A stretch of 64,000 nt of DNA from Coleofasciculus sp. FACHB-1120 (lineage in GTDB: Bacteria; Cyanobacteriota; Cyanobacteriia; Cyanobacteriales; FACHB-T130). This document shows, one piece after another, positions 35,500-45,727 of the stretch; position 1 is the stretch's first letter, and the number at the start of each line of letters is the position of its first letter. The notes below the pieces were generated by a model that saw nothing but the letters and a program-made list of their open reading frames with translations, ran no database searches and was not told where the DNA came from. The stretch lies in the NCBI RefSeq assembly GCF_014698845.1, contig NZ_JACJTV010000004.1, forward strand, positions 62,001 to 126,000, in the 5' to 3' direction. The position numbers and the translations under genes were made by a program.

Positions 35500-37485
35500 T
35501 TAATTTTTAACTTCAGAAGGTGGAATTTTCTCAAGGCTAATTAAGGCTTCCATTACTGATTTCACGACAGGTGCGGCTACGGTGGAACCATAGACCTTGC
35601 CCTTCGGTTCATCGACAACAGCTAGAACCACATAACGGGGAGCATCCACCGGAAAAATGCCCACAAAGCTAGTGATTCTGGCAGAGCTAGAATATCCCCC
35701 TGTAGAACTGGCTTTCTGGGAAGTGCCCGTTTTCCCTCCGATTCGATAGCCTGGGATTTGTGCCGCTTTCCCCGTCCCCTTCGTGACAACAGATTCCATC
35801 ATTTCTAACACCGTCTGAGTCGTCGTTGGAGAGAAGACGGGGCGCGGCGTGGGTAGTGTTGGCTGCCAGTACATCTGACCTTGGGAGTCGATGAGTCCCC
35901 GGACGAGATGGGGAGTCACCAGTTTGCCGCCATTGGCGAGAGCAGCGTGCAATTGAGCCAGATGGATGGGAGTAAGGGAAAAGCCCTGACCAAAGGAGGT
36001 GGTAGCAGGTTCAATCCGAGAGGACGTAAACTGCTCTTGGCTTTTCATTTGTCCGGGTGATTCAAAGGGCAGATCGATGCCAACCGCTTGTCCCAGCCCC
36101 AGCCGTTCCAGCCAACCGTAGTAGATACTCGGCTTGAGTTGTTGTATGACCTGCACCATGCCGACGTTGCTCGACTGTTGCAGAATCTGAGAAATCGACA
36201 GGGCACCGTGACTGCCCTCTTCAGCATTTTTGATCTGCCAGCCAGCAACCTGAATCTGACCTCGATCGTAGAATACAGTGTCGGGTTTAATGGCTCCAGC
36301 TTCTAGAGCGATCGCGATATTGAGCGGCTTAAACGTCGAACCCGGTTCATAAAGGTCTGCCAGCGCCCAGTTCTTAAACAAACCCACGTCCGATGTAGAA
36401 TACTCATTCGGGTTGTACGTCGGCTCTGCAACCAGCGAAAGCACCGCACCATCCCGCGCATCCATCACGATCACAGTGCCCCGTTTGGCACTAAACAACT
36501 CCATCTGTTGCTTGAGGGCAGAACGAGCCGCACGTTGCAGGCGACTATCAATTGTCAGTTGGAGTTGCAGCTCATCAAAATGCAGCAATCCTTCGGGCAG
36601 GTGATCCGGCATCAACGTTCCGTTACCAGCGCGGCTAAGCCGGACGGTGCGGACAGCCCGAGTGAGTAAATTTTCTTGGCTATATTCCACACCCGCCTGA
36701 CCCCGATGATCGACATCCACGTAGCCCACTACGTCTGCGGCTAGATCCTGCTGGGGATAGAGGCGAGCGTAATGTTGAATCAGCTCTAAGCCGTCGGTTC
36801 GCAAATTGGAAATATCGTCAGCTTCTTCTTCCGTCAGGGCGTAAGCAACCCGAACTCCACTTTCCTGCTTGTTGAACTGCTTAACCAAATTGTCAACAGA
36901 AACTCCCAAAATCACCGCCAATTTCGTCGCAATTGCCTGCTTAGATTGTTTAAACAGCTTTGGGTGGGCGTATAGCGTATAGGCGGGACGGTCAGTTGCT
37001 AAAACGTTCCCACTGCGATCCACAATCGAGCGGCGGGGAATAAAGGGGCGCAGATAGACCATCTGCTGCTGTCGGGCTTTTTGCAGCAGGTTCGGTGCCT
37101 GCACCACTTGTAGGCGATACAAATTGATCGCCAGTCCTAACCCGCTCAGAGACATGATTAGCCAAACAAACAGCAGCCGTAAGGATGAAGTACCCAGCAA
37201 CAAGGACGGAGACCGCAATAGGCTCCAATCAAAAGACTTCTGAGGTAAGGACTTCTGTGGCAAAGACTTCTGCGGTGATGTCTTCTCCTCTTGCCGATTG
37301 TCGTCGCCTTGCTTTGGTTCTAATGACTGACGACTTTTGCCGTTCCGAGTGGGTTTTCGAGGCAGTTTTTTCACTGACTCTGGGATTCCACTTCGATTCT
37401 GGTTCACCTCGCCCGTTCCTTTGGCTGTTCCAGAAACCTTTTGCCTAGGCAGCGACCTACGATTGCTGACTCCTGACTTTTCCAT
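35500..37485 (-). CDS. ftsI: Penicillin-binding protein 2/3, FtsI type
   Basis: A 661-residue septal peptidoglycan transpeptidase. A long basic cytoplasmic N-tail (1-95) precedes one TM helix (about 100-122), the pedestal domain and the transpeptidase. The transpeptidase has S-T-F-K (Ser 383, Lys 386), S-S-N (438-440) and K-T-G (585-587). R-R-S-I-V-D-R-S-G is the class B PBP signature. The N-tail contains a short tandem repeat of Q-K-S-L-P (residues 72-83). It lies 6 bases after the FtsL-like gene, so the two are translated from one message, as in classical division clusters. Confidence 0.92.
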   Translation of the reverse strand: MEKSGVSNRRSLPRQKVSGTAKGTGEVNQNRSGIPESVKKLPRKPTRNGKSRQSLEPKQGDDNRQEEKTSPQKSLPQKSLPQKSFDWSLLRSPSLLLGTSSLRLLFVWLIMSLSGLGLAINLYRLQVVQAPNLLQKARQQQMVYLRPFIPRRSIVDRSGNVLATDRPAYTLYAHPKLFKQSKQAIATKLAVILGVSVDNLVKQFNKQESGVRVAYALTEEEADDISNLRTDGLELIQHYARLYPQQDLAADVVGYVDVDHRGQAGVEYSQENLLTRAVRTVRLSRAGNGTLMPDHLPEGLLHFDELQLQLTIDSRLQRAARSALKQQMELFSAKRGTVIVMDARDGAVLSLVAEPTYNPNEYSTSDVGLFKNWALADLYEPGSTFKPLNIAIALEAGAIKPDTVFYDRGQIQVAGWQIKNAEEGSHGALSISQILQQSSNVGMVQVIQQLKPSIYYGWLERLGLGQAVGIDLPFESPGQMKSQEQFTSSRIEPATTSFGQGFSLTPIHLAQLHAALANGGKLVTPHLVRGLIDSQGQMYWQPTLPTPRPVFSPTTTQTVLEMMESVVTKGTGKAAQIPGYRIGGKTGTSQKASSTGGYSSSARITSFVGIFPVDAPRYVVLAVVDEPKGKVYGSTVAAPVVKSVMEALISLEKIPPSEVKN

Positions 37486-37491
37486 TCCTGG

Positions 37492-38016
37492 TTAATAGCC
37501 CAGCGGCGTAGTTGGGGATGTTTCTAAGTTAGGAGCGGCTACGGGTTTGGGCAGTGACTGGCGTTGGGGTGCTGGCGGCAGAAAGATGGTGTTGGCTGGA
37601 TTGGGAGCCACTAAACCCGTACCTGGAAGCTCAGCTTCTTGAGCTAGCTGGTTTTTCAGCGCTTCATTTGCCGCTGTCATTTGCCGCTCGTGACGTTGCA
37701 AAGTTTCCAACTTACGGTACTCCTGGCTCCACATCTGCTGAGTATAGACCGTCCAGGCATAAGCTCCCAGGGTGCTGGCAATGAGGAAGAAGCACAACAG
37801 GTTGGAGGTGCGCTGCAATGTCATCAGCGATCGCAGCCATGCGGGTGTTTGTGCCTGAAATTCCCGCTGTTGGGAGCTTCTGCTACGGGTTCTGGATGAT
37901 GAATGGCTTTCGGAACGCGAGGGCATCACGTTCCCTCTAGGTCGCCGAGAGGAAACAGCGCTTCTTCTATCCGGACGGTGACGATCTGGAATCAGGGAGT
38001 GAGGGGCAGCAGCCAT
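37492..38016 (-). CDS. ftsL: FtsL-like cell-division protein
   Basis: A 174-residue bitopic protein. It has an Arg/Ser-rich cytoplasmic N-terminus (1-65), a TM helix (about 72-90), a coiled-coil segment (about 95-128: Y-R-K-L-E-T-L-Q-R-H-E-R-Q) and a Pro-rich tail. Topology, coiled coil and the 6-base gap to ftsI make FtsL the best reading, although FtsL sequences are poorly conserved. Start ATG 38016; the N-terminal region is longer than in most FtsL proteins. Confidence 0.7.
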   Translation of the reverse strand: MAAAPHSLIPDRHRPDRRSAVSSRRPRGNVMPSRSESHSSSRTRSRSSQQREFQAQTPAWLRSLMTLQRTSNLLCFFLIASTLGAYAWTVYTQQMWSQEYRKLETLQRHERQMTAANEALKNQLAQEAELPGTGLVAPNPANTIFLPPAPQRQSLPKPVAAPNLETSPTTPLGY

Positions 38017-38096
38017 AAGTAGTTCTTGTTATTTAGTTATCAGTTGTCAGTTGCTAGGGACGAGTTTTTCGCCGCTCAAGGTCAGATTGCTTTGCC

Positions 38097-38116
38097 ACTG
38101 ACTGCTGACCACTGAC
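38097..38116. repeat. Copy of the 14-nt tandem repeat unit
   Basis: ACTGACTGCTGACC followed by ACTGAC, the same unit as at 28490-28531. It lies in the leader of the ftsL gene with other CAGTT/TCAGTTG repeats (38041-38054). Confidence 0.6.
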
Positions 38117-38264
38117 AAAGGACAATAAACCAATCAATTTAAACTCTAGACACAAGAGCTGTCCATAGTCCATATTTTCTCGCATCGATGCAGCATTCTA
38201 GTCAAGATGGTTAATTAATCGCGAACGTGTACCTAGTCGCTACCTTCGATGCAACCACAGCTTA

Positions 38265-40652
38265 TCACTCTCCCATTGAGTCTTTTGGCAAAGTCGTCGC
38301 GATTGCTTTGAGATGAACGGGCGAAGGTTCGGCAGGATGAAGGATGTAGGGCGTTGGGATGTTTAGGGAAGCGGCTGGGGAGCAGCTTGCATGATCCAGG
38401 GGATAGGATGAGGGATGATTTTCTTCTTCCGAGTTTTTGGCGGCTGATTCCTGAATACTAGCTTCCTTCTCCTCACCCCGCGCTAACAAAGGTTGAGGGG
38501 GAATTAGAGGAATTTCAACGATAAACTCTGCACCTTGACCGAGTTGGGAGTCGCATTCTAGCTTACCTTTGTGTTGAGTAACGATGATTTGATAACTCAC
38601 TGCTAAGCCCAATCCAGTGCCCTGGCCCACGTCTTTCGTGGTAAAGAACGGATCAAAGATTTTCGACTGAATTTCTGGAGGAATTCCTGGCCCGTTGTCA
38701 GCGATCGCAATCCGCACGCCAGCGACGCCTAGAAATCCGTCCGGCACTAATTCGGTACGCAAGGCGATTTTTTTATCCTCTGATGACTCCCGATTGAGCG
38801 CTTCTATCGCATTCATCAGAATACTCAGAAAGACTTGATTGAGTTGCTTCGGGTAACACTCCACTAAAGGCAAGTCACTATAGTTTCTCTCTATCTGGAT
38901 TTCATTGCCTAGCTGACTGTGCAGCAAAAACAGCGTATTTTCCAGCCCTACGTGAATATCTACTGGTTTTAGAGACGCTTGATTGTGGCGCGAGAAGTTT
39001 TGCAATGATTTAACAATTTCGTGAATTCGCTGGGCACCTGCCTGCATCGAATTCAAAATGCGCGGTAAATCTCTTAGAAGGAAATCTAGCTCTACCTCCT
39101 CAGCGAGCTTCTGTAATTCAGCATTTGGATTGAGATAGAGAGTTTGATAGCCCCGCACTAACCGAATTAGGTCATTTGCATACCTTTCCACATAAGGAAT
39201 ATTGCCGTAGATAAAATTCACTGGATTATTAATTTCGTGAGCAACGCCAGCTACTATCCGACCCAGACTTGACATTTTTTCACTTTGAATCAATTGGGAT
39301 TGGGTTAACCGCAGTTCGATCAGCGTTTGGGCGAGTTGCTTAGCTTGAGCGGCGCTTTCTGCTGCCTGGTGCTGAGTTTTGGCGTATAAGTTAGCTTGTC
39401 GGATAGAAATCGCCAGTTGATCGGCAACCGCTTGGGCGAGTGTCCGGTCATTTTTTGACCAATACCGAATCTGCGAACACTGATTGAGATAAAGAATTGC
39501 GTTGAGGGTTCCGTTTGCCTGCACTGGCACGACCAGGGAAGATTTTATCTGAGCTTTTTGATACTCTTCGTTTGCTTCCCCAATTCGGGCATCCTGCTTG
39601 ATGTCGGGAATGCTGACTTGTTGACGATGCTGAATTGCCCATTGGGTCAGTGGCCCGTGGGTATCAAAGTCATCAATGCTCGGGGGAAAAGGCTCCCGAC
39701 ACACCTCAAACAGGTATTTCCGCCTAAAAGCGGCACCATCAGCGGGCAAGGGTTGCAATAAGAAAGTTTTATCTGTTTGCGCCTCTGCTTCTTGCTCCCC
39801 GGCTTCACAAGCGATCGCTCTTGTCTCTACAAGCTGCTTCCCTGCTCCCTGGCTTCTGTTCTCCTCTTCCAACGTGTCGCTATGTTCCACCAGATGAACC
39901 AGACACCGATCTGCTGAAAGCGCCTGCATCAGATGCGCGATCGCTTCGGTCAGAATTGTTTCCAAGTTAAAACTCTGCCGGGTTTGACTGGTAATCTGAT
40001 TCACCAGTTGCTCTCTTTGGGCTTGTTTCTGAGTTTGCTCGTAAAGCTGAGCTTGACAAATCGCAATTTCTAGCTGCTGGGCGATCGCTTGCAGAAATTC
40101 AATTTCGGAGTTTAACCAGGTGCGGGGTTGCTCTGAAATACAGACAATAAAGCCAACCCATCCTTCTTGTCGTTTAACCGGAACGAATAAGTTAGCCCTG
40201 TCCCACGGGAAAGAACCTTGGGGATACCCACTGGTGTCCATTTGTTGGCGATCTCGCTTTAGCCAGGAAAGCCATCGATTGATCATTCCTCCTGTCGGTG
40301 GGTGAGAACCTGCTGTTTGGTTGTTGATGATTAATTTCCCGGCAGCGATCGCACTCTCCACTGCACCAAAAGTTTCTAATAGATGGTATCCCAGTTGAGA
40401 ATTCTTTTGCTCTCCATTGATCCGCTCGCAGACAACTTGTACCCGCTTGGTATCCTCGAAATACCACAAAAAACAACACCTATCTAGGTGTAGCAACGTG
40501 GCAATTTCGTCCACCGCAGTTTGCAGCACCACTTGCAACTCTAACGAGTTGCGGATGCGATCCACGATTTTCTGTAGCAGCGCCCAATGCTTTTGCGGGT
40601 GCTGAATCCAGGCTGGAAATAATTTGCTGAGATAAGCCACAAGAGAAAACAC
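38265..40652 (-). CDS. Double-GAF sensor histidine kinase
   Basis: 795 residues without TM helices, so cytosolic. There are two GAF domains (about 35-200 and 225-425), a dimerisation domain with phospho-acceptor His 472 in V-A-G-V-A-H-E-I-N-N-P-V-N, and an ATPase domain. The ATPase has the N box (L-M-N-A-I-E-A-L), D-N-G-P-G-I-P and G-T-G-L-G-L-A. A 100-residue tail after the kinase is low complexity. The first GAF has Cys 59-Cys 60 in L-D-R-C-C; the second has A-D-R-C. Whether either binds a bilin cannot be judged. No response regulator is adjacent. Confidence 0.88.
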   Translation of the reverse strand: MFSLVAYLSKLFPAWIQHPQKHWALLQKIVDRIRNSLELQVVLQTAVDEIATLLHLDRCCFLWYFEDTKRVQVVCERINGEQKNSQLGYHLLETFGAVESAIAAGKLIINNQTAGSHPPTGGMINRWLSWLKRDRQQMDTSGYPQGSFPWDRANLFVPVKRQEGWVGFIVCISEQPRTWLNSEIEFLQAIAQQLEIAICQAQLYEQTQKQAQREQLVNQITSQTRQSFNLETILTEAIAHLMQALSADRCLVHLVEHSDTLEEENRSQGAGKQLVETRAIACEAGEQEAEAQTDKTFLLQPLPADGAAFRRKYLFEVCREPFPPSIDDFDTHGPLTQWAIQHRQQVSIPDIKQDARIGEANEEYQKAQIKSSLVVPVQANGTLNAILYLNQCSQIRYWSKNDRTLAQAVADQLAISIRQANLYAKTQHQAAESAAQAKQLAQTLIELRLTQSQLIQSEKMSSLGRIVAGVAHEINNPVNFIYGNIPYVERYANDLIRLVRGYQTLYLNPNAELQKLAEEVELDFLLRDLPRILNSMQAGAQRIHEIVKSLQNFSRHNQASLKPVDIHVGLENTLFLLHSQLGNEIQIERNYSDLPLVECYPKQLNQVFLSILMNAIEALNRESSEDKKIALRTELVPDGFLGVAGVRIAIADNGPGIPPEIQSKIFDPFFTTKDVGQGTGLGLAVSYQIIVTQHKGKLECDSQLGQGAEFIVEIPLIPPQPLLARGEEKEASIQESAAKNSEEENHPSSYPLDHASCSPAASLNIPTPYILHPAEPSPVHLKAIATTLPKDSMGE

Positions 40653-41266
40653 GCCGCCTCCCTTAAACTCTTCTTGCGCGTCTAGTTTGGTGAAAAATTT
40701 AGGCAGCAGTCAATCGTCCTGTTGTCAAGTCATTAGCAAATGGTTAAGCCTCGTTAGCTTATCAGTCACTTTGGTTATGAATTGTATTCAGAATAACTGA
40801 TACTGAGCTTTTACATCTCCATAAAGGTTGATTTTCTAGCTTCATTAGGTTGCTTTGACTGAAAAAAACTGAATTGGCTTTCCAATATGGAAATCATCAA
40901 AAATTTTATCTAGACAGAATCCCCTTAGGTCGGTATAATTCAGGCGCGTTTTCCTCATGGAGTTCTGCTAAAAAAGAAATTCAGAAACCCTCAAAGCAAT
41001 ATCACTCTCAGGAGTGAGTGTGAATCTAGTAGCGCAAGAGTATCCTTGCGTAAGTACGAAACCCGAAGAATCCGGTGGGACGCACCGGAATTCAGGCTAA
41101 GGGAGAAAAGAACCTCTAGTCTTGGGGAACAACCCAAAACAGGCTAAGGGCAACTGGTGGAACCAAGAATCCTTGATTCACCTGCGGAAGCGTCTAAGCA
41201 AAAACCGCAATATTGTGATTAAATAGCAAACGATTCCTTTGATTGCAATCTCTTAAAGAGGAGTGT
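40653..41266 (+). other. Leader region with clustered hairpins; candidate structured RNA
   Basis: No protein gene. Between about 41000 and 41150 four perfect short stems lie close together: 41002-41007/41012-41017, 41033-41038/41045-41050, 41071-41077/41083-41089 and 41122-41126/41133-41137. An 11-mer CAGGCTAAGGG occurs twice, at 41093 and 41140. They precede the small lipoprotein gene on the plus strand. This may be a riboswitch or an independent small RNA. I compared it in memory with c-di-AMP, c-di-GMP, cobalamin and TPP elements and found no firm match. 40653-40990 is AT-rich and holds the kinase promoter. Confidence 0.4.
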
Positions 41267-41416
41267 ATGAACAAAAAAATAGTGAGTCTGCTTTTAGTTC
41301 TCGGCTTAGCTACCACCTTGGCAGCTTGTCAAGAAGGAACGGGCGATGGTGGAACAACTACCAGCCCTTCGCCTGCTGCTACTTCTCCCAGCCCTTCTCC
41401 CACTACATCCCCTTAG
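41267..41416 (+). CDS. Small lipoprotein, 49 aa
   Basis: The start is ATG 41267, with AAAGAGGAG about 4 bases upstream. A signal peptide M-N-K-K-I-V-S-L-L-L-V-L-G-L ends in the lipobox L-A-A-C (Cys 21). The mature part is 29 residues of Gly, Thr, Ser and Pro repeats (S-P-S-P). A lipid-anchored, unstructured tail is all that is visible. It follows the hairpin-rich leader and may be controlled by it. Clear ribosome site and lipobox make it credible despite its size. Confidence 0.7.
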   Translation: MNKKIVSLLLVLGLATTLAACQEGTGDGGTTTSPSPAATSPSPSPTTSP

Positions 41417-41708
41417 GAATCTAGTTTTCGAGCCTGACCTCTCATTAAGGGAATTCATCCCTGAATGGGAATAAAAGCTGGGATGGGGTTCTGACGCAGA
41501 TGAACCGCCGATCTGGTAATTGCTCCTCACACATTCACTCGGTATCTACATACCACCTGAATATTGAAACCCAAGACAACTGTTATGTTGGCAGCAACTG
41601 ACTGGGTAAGACAACTGGCGTCAAAAGCATTAGTTGCCTGCCCTAAAGTCTGGGTAAAGTCTGACTATGTTTCTATCATGTTGTTGCGGTAGGCGGCTTT
41701 GGCATTAA

Positions 41709-42428
41709 ATGCGACTACTGCAATTTAGTACTTCTCACTATTGTCGGAAAGCCAGACTGGGGTTAGGTTACAAGCAAATTGCTTATCAAGTTGAGAATTT
41801 AACCCCAGGGCTACATATCCTCAAACTCAAGCCACTCACCGGGCTAACCACAGTTCCGGTGCTGTTGCCACAAGTAGAAGATACTCAGGGAGTCAGCAGT
41901 GAAGCTACGCCCTTAGAGAAACGAAATGAACTACAAGCGATCGCTGACTCGACGCAGATTTTACAATTTCTCGATCGCTATTGCCCAGAACCAGCGCTAG
42001 CATTACCCGATCGCCAGCTACAGGCAGAAGCCTTGATGCTGGAAGATTGGTTAGATGAAAGTATCGGCACGGCAACTCGCTTTGTATACTATGATTTTCG
42101 TGCCGGGGCTGGTAAGCAAATCGACCCTTCACCGTTTAGTCAGCTGGTGATCCAGGTAGTGCGGCGGCAATATGGCATTAACCAGGCAACAGTGGAACTG
42201 GCAACAAATCGGCTGAAGGGAGCAATGGAAGTGTTGTCCAGCCGGTGGCAGAATAGCCTCTACCTGGTGGGTAATCGCCTCAGTGTTGCAGACATCGCCG
42301 CAGCAGCTTTACTCAGTCCTCTGGCGCTGATTCCTCAATACCGCGAAGGTTATCCCTGGTTGTTTGAGCGGATTGAGCAGATTCACCTTCTTTGTCGGGA
42401 ACCACTACCCCCCGGACTGGGAAATTAA
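41709..42428 (+). CDS. Glutathione S-transferase family protein
   Basis: 239 residues. The N-terminal thioredoxin-like half shows S-H-Y-C-R-K-A-R-L (a Cys at the position used by omega/beta-type GSTs), the cis-Pro T-V-P-V-L-L, and D-S-T-Q-I-L-Q-F-L-D for glutathione binding. The helical C-terminal half ends in L-S-V-A-D-I-A-A-A-A. An insertion follows the cis-Pro strand. Detoxification or dehydroascorbate/disulfide reduction is possible. It is probably cotranscribed with the small gene 33 bases downstream. Confidence 0.82.
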   Translation: MRLLQFSTSHYCRKARLGLGYKQIAYQVENLTPGLHILKLKPLTGLTTVPVLLPQVEDTQGVSSEATPLEKRNELQAIADSTQILQFLDRYCPEPALALPDRQLQAEALMLEDWLDESIGTATRFVYYDFRAGAGKQIDPSPFSQLVIQVVRRQYGINQATVELATNRLKGAMEVLSSRWQNSLYLVGNRLSVADIAAAALLSPLALIPQYREGYPWLFERIEQIHLLCREPLPPGLGN

Positions 42429-42461
42429 AAATTAAAAATACACTAAATATTAAACATAGAA

Positions 42462-42770
42462 ATGAAAAAACCCATTTTTTCACTATGTCTATTGCAATTT
42501 TCATCTCAACTACTGGGGGTGATGCCTGCTAAGAGCCTGCCACCACCAGAGGATATCCCTGAAGAAGTATTGCGAACAGAGATTATTACCGAGGCGCGAT
42601 CGCCTATAGATGGCAAGCAACTCACGGCTGCTGAGTATGCCCAATTGCAGAACGCTCTGCAAACTCGTCCTGCTGCAACATCCCAGGTGAATCCCAAACT
42701 GCGAGAATTAGTTTTTCTGCTCCGAGTGCGGCGACTGCTGCGTACCTTTGGTGTCCCCACGCCCAAGTAA
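42462..42770 (+). CDS. Small secreted conserved hypothetical
   Basis: 102 residues with a signal peptide (M-K-K-P-I-F-S-L-C..., cleavage likely near A-K-S-L). The mature part has R-T-E-I-I-T-E-A-R-S-P-I-D-G and L-T-A-A-E-Y-A-Q-L, then a basic helix V-R-R-L-L-R-T-F-G. The I-D-G-x-x-L-T-A-x-E-Y segment recalls a family of periplasmic cyanobacterial hypotheticals. Function unknown. It follows the GST gene closely. Confidence 0.6.
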   Translation: MKKPIFSLCLLQFSSQLLGVMPAKSLPPPEDIPEEVLRTEIITEARSPIDGKQLTAAEYAQLQNALQTRPAATSQVNPKLRELVFLLRVRRLLRTFGVPTPK

Positions 42771-43327
42771 ATGCGGCAACTACTATAGATATTCTCGTTT
42801 ATTTGCGTTTTCTGTGAGGGTAGGTAATGGCAACGAGAAAAGCGTTTGCCTAAGTTTTTGCCTAAGCTAAGTAAGTCGCTATCATAAACTGCGTACACCC
42901 CACTTGAAAATATGCCTTTGTTTGCTATATCTACTTGCTTGCTCTTACGCTTAACTCAGTACTCAGATTCAGATAAAGACGTAGATTGGGGTAATTCTAA
43001 AAGTTATCAGTTTTAGCCTAAATAACAATGCACTTTTATATACATTGTCCTACGTAGAAGAAATAACTGTGTCCTGCTACCGATGACAAAATATACAAAA
43101 ATCAAAAAATGTATATAAATATTAAAGTGCTGTTAACCCGAGGGAGATTTTGTTTCTTCTACCGCTAGCTGCTATAGCCCTAACATATGGGAAGCCTTTC
43201 CGGCTCAGGGCAGACGCTACGCGATCGCCCTAAACCAACGATAAGAGCGATCGCACTCCCCACGTGCGCGTTCAAAAAAGCCTTATCGAGAACCCATTCA
43301 TTCAAGACCTTTAGGATCAGTAAGTTT
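42771..43327. other. Leader/promoter region of glgB
   Basis: No gene seen. It contains two near copies of TTTGCCTAAG (42845-42870), an AT-rich block with ATATATAAA-like sequence (43020-43130) and several HIP1 sites (43200-43260). The glgB frame stays open upstream to 43187, but that stretch lacks family similarity. Confidence 0.45.
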
Positions 43328-45634
43328 ATGTCCATGACCATCGCCCCCGAACAGATTGAGCGGATTGTTTGGAATCAACATCAAGACCCATTTGAAATCC
43401 TGGGTGCCCATCCTATTGAGCAAAATGGCAAAACTGTCTGGGCAGTGCGAGCCTACCTACCCAATGCCAACGCCGCCTGGGTAGTTTGCCCCCAAGAACG
43501 GACAGAATATCCTATGCAAGCAGTGCATCACCCTCATTTTTTTGAATGCACTATTGAGATGCCAGAACTGGCAAACTATCAGCTGCGGATTCAAGAAGGG
43601 GAACACGAGCGTGTTATCTACGACCCCTACGCCTTCCGTTCTCCCCACCTGACAGAATTTGACCTGCACCTGTTTGCAGAAGGGAATCATCATCGCATCT
43701 ATGAGAAACTAGGTGCCCATGCGACGGAAATTGATGGGGTGACAGGAGTTTATTTTGCAGTTTGGGCACCTAATGCCCGCAACGCCTCTGTATTGGGGGA
43801 TTTTAACAACTGGGATGGTCGTAAACATCAAATGCGTAAAGGTTCCACCGGCATCTGGGAAATGTTCATCCCAGGTTTGGGTGTTGGGGAACACTATAAA
43901 TATGAAATCAAAAACGCCGACGGTCACATTTACGAAAAATCCGATCCCTACGGCTTCCAACATGAAGTGCGTCCTAAAACAGCATCGATTGTCACTGACT
44001 TAGATTCCTACCAATGGAATGACCAAGATTGGATGGAAAAGCGCCGCCACACCGACCCGCTCACCCATCCTATCTCCGTCTATGAAGTACATCTAGGGTC
44101 TTGGCTGCACGCTTCCTCCGCTGAACCGGCGCGGTTGCCAAATGGAGAGACAGAGCCAGTGGTAGTCGTCTCTGACTACAAACCAGGGGCGCGTTTCCTC
44201 ACCTACCGGGAACTAGCAGAACGGCTAATTCCTTATGTTAAAGAGCTGGGATTTACTCATATTGAATTATTGCCAGTCGCTGAGCATCCTTATGATGGCT
44301 CTTGGGGGTATCAGGTAACAGGGTACTATGCCTGCACTTCCCGTTTTGGGACACCTGAGGACTTGATGTATTTTATTGACCAGTGCCACCAGAACGAGAT
44401 TGGGGTGCTAGTGGACTGGGTTCCGGGTCATTTCCCCAAAGATGGTCACGGTCTCGCCTTTTTCGATGGCACCCACCTTTACGAACACGCCGACCCCCGC
44501 AAAGGCGAACACAAAGAGTGGGGCACTCTGGTATTTAACTACAACCGCAATGAAGTGCGGAACTTCCTGGTTGCCAATGCCCTGTTCTGGTTTGACAAGT
44601 ACCACATTGATGGGATTCGTGTGGATGCTGTAGCGTCGATGCTTTACTTAGACTATTGCCGTGAGCATGGGGAATGGTTGCCGAACCAGTACGGCGGCAG
44701 AGAAAACATTGAGGCGGCTGATTTTCTGCGTCAGGCAAATCATACGATTTTCAGCTATTACCCTGGCACCCTGTCAATTGCAGAAGAGTCAACTTCCTGG
44801 CCTATGGTGTCTTGGCCTACCTACGTAGGAGGATTGGGCTTTAATTTGAAGTGGAACATGGGCTGGATGCACGACATGCTGGACTATTTCCACATGGACC
44901 CCTGGTTCCGCCAGTTTCACCAGAACAATATTACTTTTAGTATGTGGTACAACCACAGCGAAAACTTCATGCTGGCCCTATCTCACGATGAGATAGTCCA
45001 CGGCAAGAGTAATATCATTGGCAAGATGCCAGGAGATGAGTGGCAGAAGTGCGCGAATGTCCGCTGCTTATTCGCCTTTATGTTTACTCACCCTGGCAAG
45101 AAAACTCTGTTTATGAGCATGGAGTTTGGGCAGTGGAGTGAGTGGAATGTCTGGGGTGACTTAGAGTGGCATTTGTTACAGCATGAGCCGCATCAAAAAC
45201 TAAAGCGGTTTATGAGTGAACTTAACCATATCTACCGCAGCGAATCGGCTCTTTTTACTCAGGATTTTGCTCAAGAAGGTTTTGAGTGGATTGATTGCAG
45301 CGACAACCGGCATAGTGTGGTGGCGTTTATTCGCAGGGCGAAGGATTCGGAGGAGTTTATTGTCACTGTGTGCAATTTTACTCCTCAGCCGCATAGTCAC
45401 TACCGTGTAGGCGTCCCCGAGCCAGGATTCTACACGGAACTGTTTAACAGTGACGCCCGCGAGTACGGCGGAAGTAACATGGGCAATTTAGGCGGTAAGT
45501 GGACAGATGAGTGGTCATTCCACAATCGTCCTTACTCTCTGGATTTGTGTTTGCCACCGCTGGGAGTGCTGATTTTGAAGCTTGACCGGCAGAAGACAGC
45601 TGCCGCAATGCAGTCTTGGTTGTCTCAGGGATAG
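43328..45634 (+). CDS. glgB: 1,4-alpha-glucan branching enzyme
   Basis: A 768-residue GH13 enzyme that makes alpha-1,6 branches in glycogen. There is an N-terminal branching-enzyme domain and a CBM48 ([16 protein letters not shown]). The catalytic barrel has nucleophile Asp in [11 protein letters not shown], acid Glu in A-E-E-S-T and L-S-H-D-E-I-V-H, and an all-beta C-terminal domain follows. ATG 43328 (M-S-M-T-I-A-P-E-Q) matches the usual start; upstream residues to 43187 are dismissed. It is monocistronic, ending at a hairpin. Confidence 0.95.
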   Translation: MSMTIAPEQIERIVWNQHQDPFEILGAHPIEQNGKTVWAVRAYLPNANAAWVVCPQERTEYPMQAVHHPHFFECTIEMPELANYQLRIQEGEHERVIYDPYAFRSPHLTEFDLHLFAEGNHHRIYEKLGAHATEIDGVTGVYFAVWAPNARNASVLGDFNNWDGRKHQMRKGSTGIWEMFIPGLGVGEHYKYEIKNADGHIYEKSDPYGFQHEVRPKTASIVTDLDSYQWNDQDWMEKRRHTDPLTHPISVYEVHLGSWLHASSAEPARLPNGETEPVVVVSDYKPGARFLTYRELAERLIPYVKELGFTHIELLPVAEHPYDGSWGYQVTGYYACTSRFGTPEDLMYFIDQCHQNEIGVLVDWVPGHFPKDGHGLAFFDGTHLYEHADPRKGEHKEWGTLVFNYNRNEVRNFLVANALFWFDKYHIDGIRVDAVASMLYLDYCREHGEWLPNQYGGRENIEAADFLRQANHTIFSYYPGTLSIAEESTSWPMVSWPTYVGGLGFNLKWNMGWMHDMLDYFHMDPWFRQFHQNNITFSMWYNHSENFMLALSHDEIVHGKSNIIGKMPGDEWQKCANVRCLFAFMFTHPGKKTLFMSMEFGQWSEWNVWGDLEWHLLQHEPHQKLKRFMSELNHIYRSESALFTQDFAQEGFEWIDCSDNRHSVVAFIRRAKDSEEFIVTVCNFTPQPHSHYRVGVPEPGFYTELFNSDAREYGGSNMGNLGGKWTDEWSFHNRPYSLDLCLPPLGVLILKLDRQKTAAAMQSWLSQG

Positions 45635-45645
45635 TCGGGTTTCTT

Positions 45646-45670
45646 GTTCCCAGACAACGGTTCTGGGAAC
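45646..45670. terminator. Hairpin between convergent glgB and pilin genes
   Basis: GTTCCCAGA (45646-45654) pairs with TCTGGGAAC (45662-45670), 12 bases after the glgB stop. It is GC-rich with no strong T-run. Confidence 0.5.
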
Positions 45671-45727
45671 GGAAATCTAGACGCGATCGCATTCTCTACT
45701 ACCGAGCGATAATCGCGATCGCATAGA

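Noticed and set aside
41002-41150. c-di-AMP (ydaO) or c-di-GMP riboswitch
   Set aside because: Pieces such as GGGGAAC and GGGACGCA occur, but the full consensus order is not met; kept only as an unassigned structured RNA.
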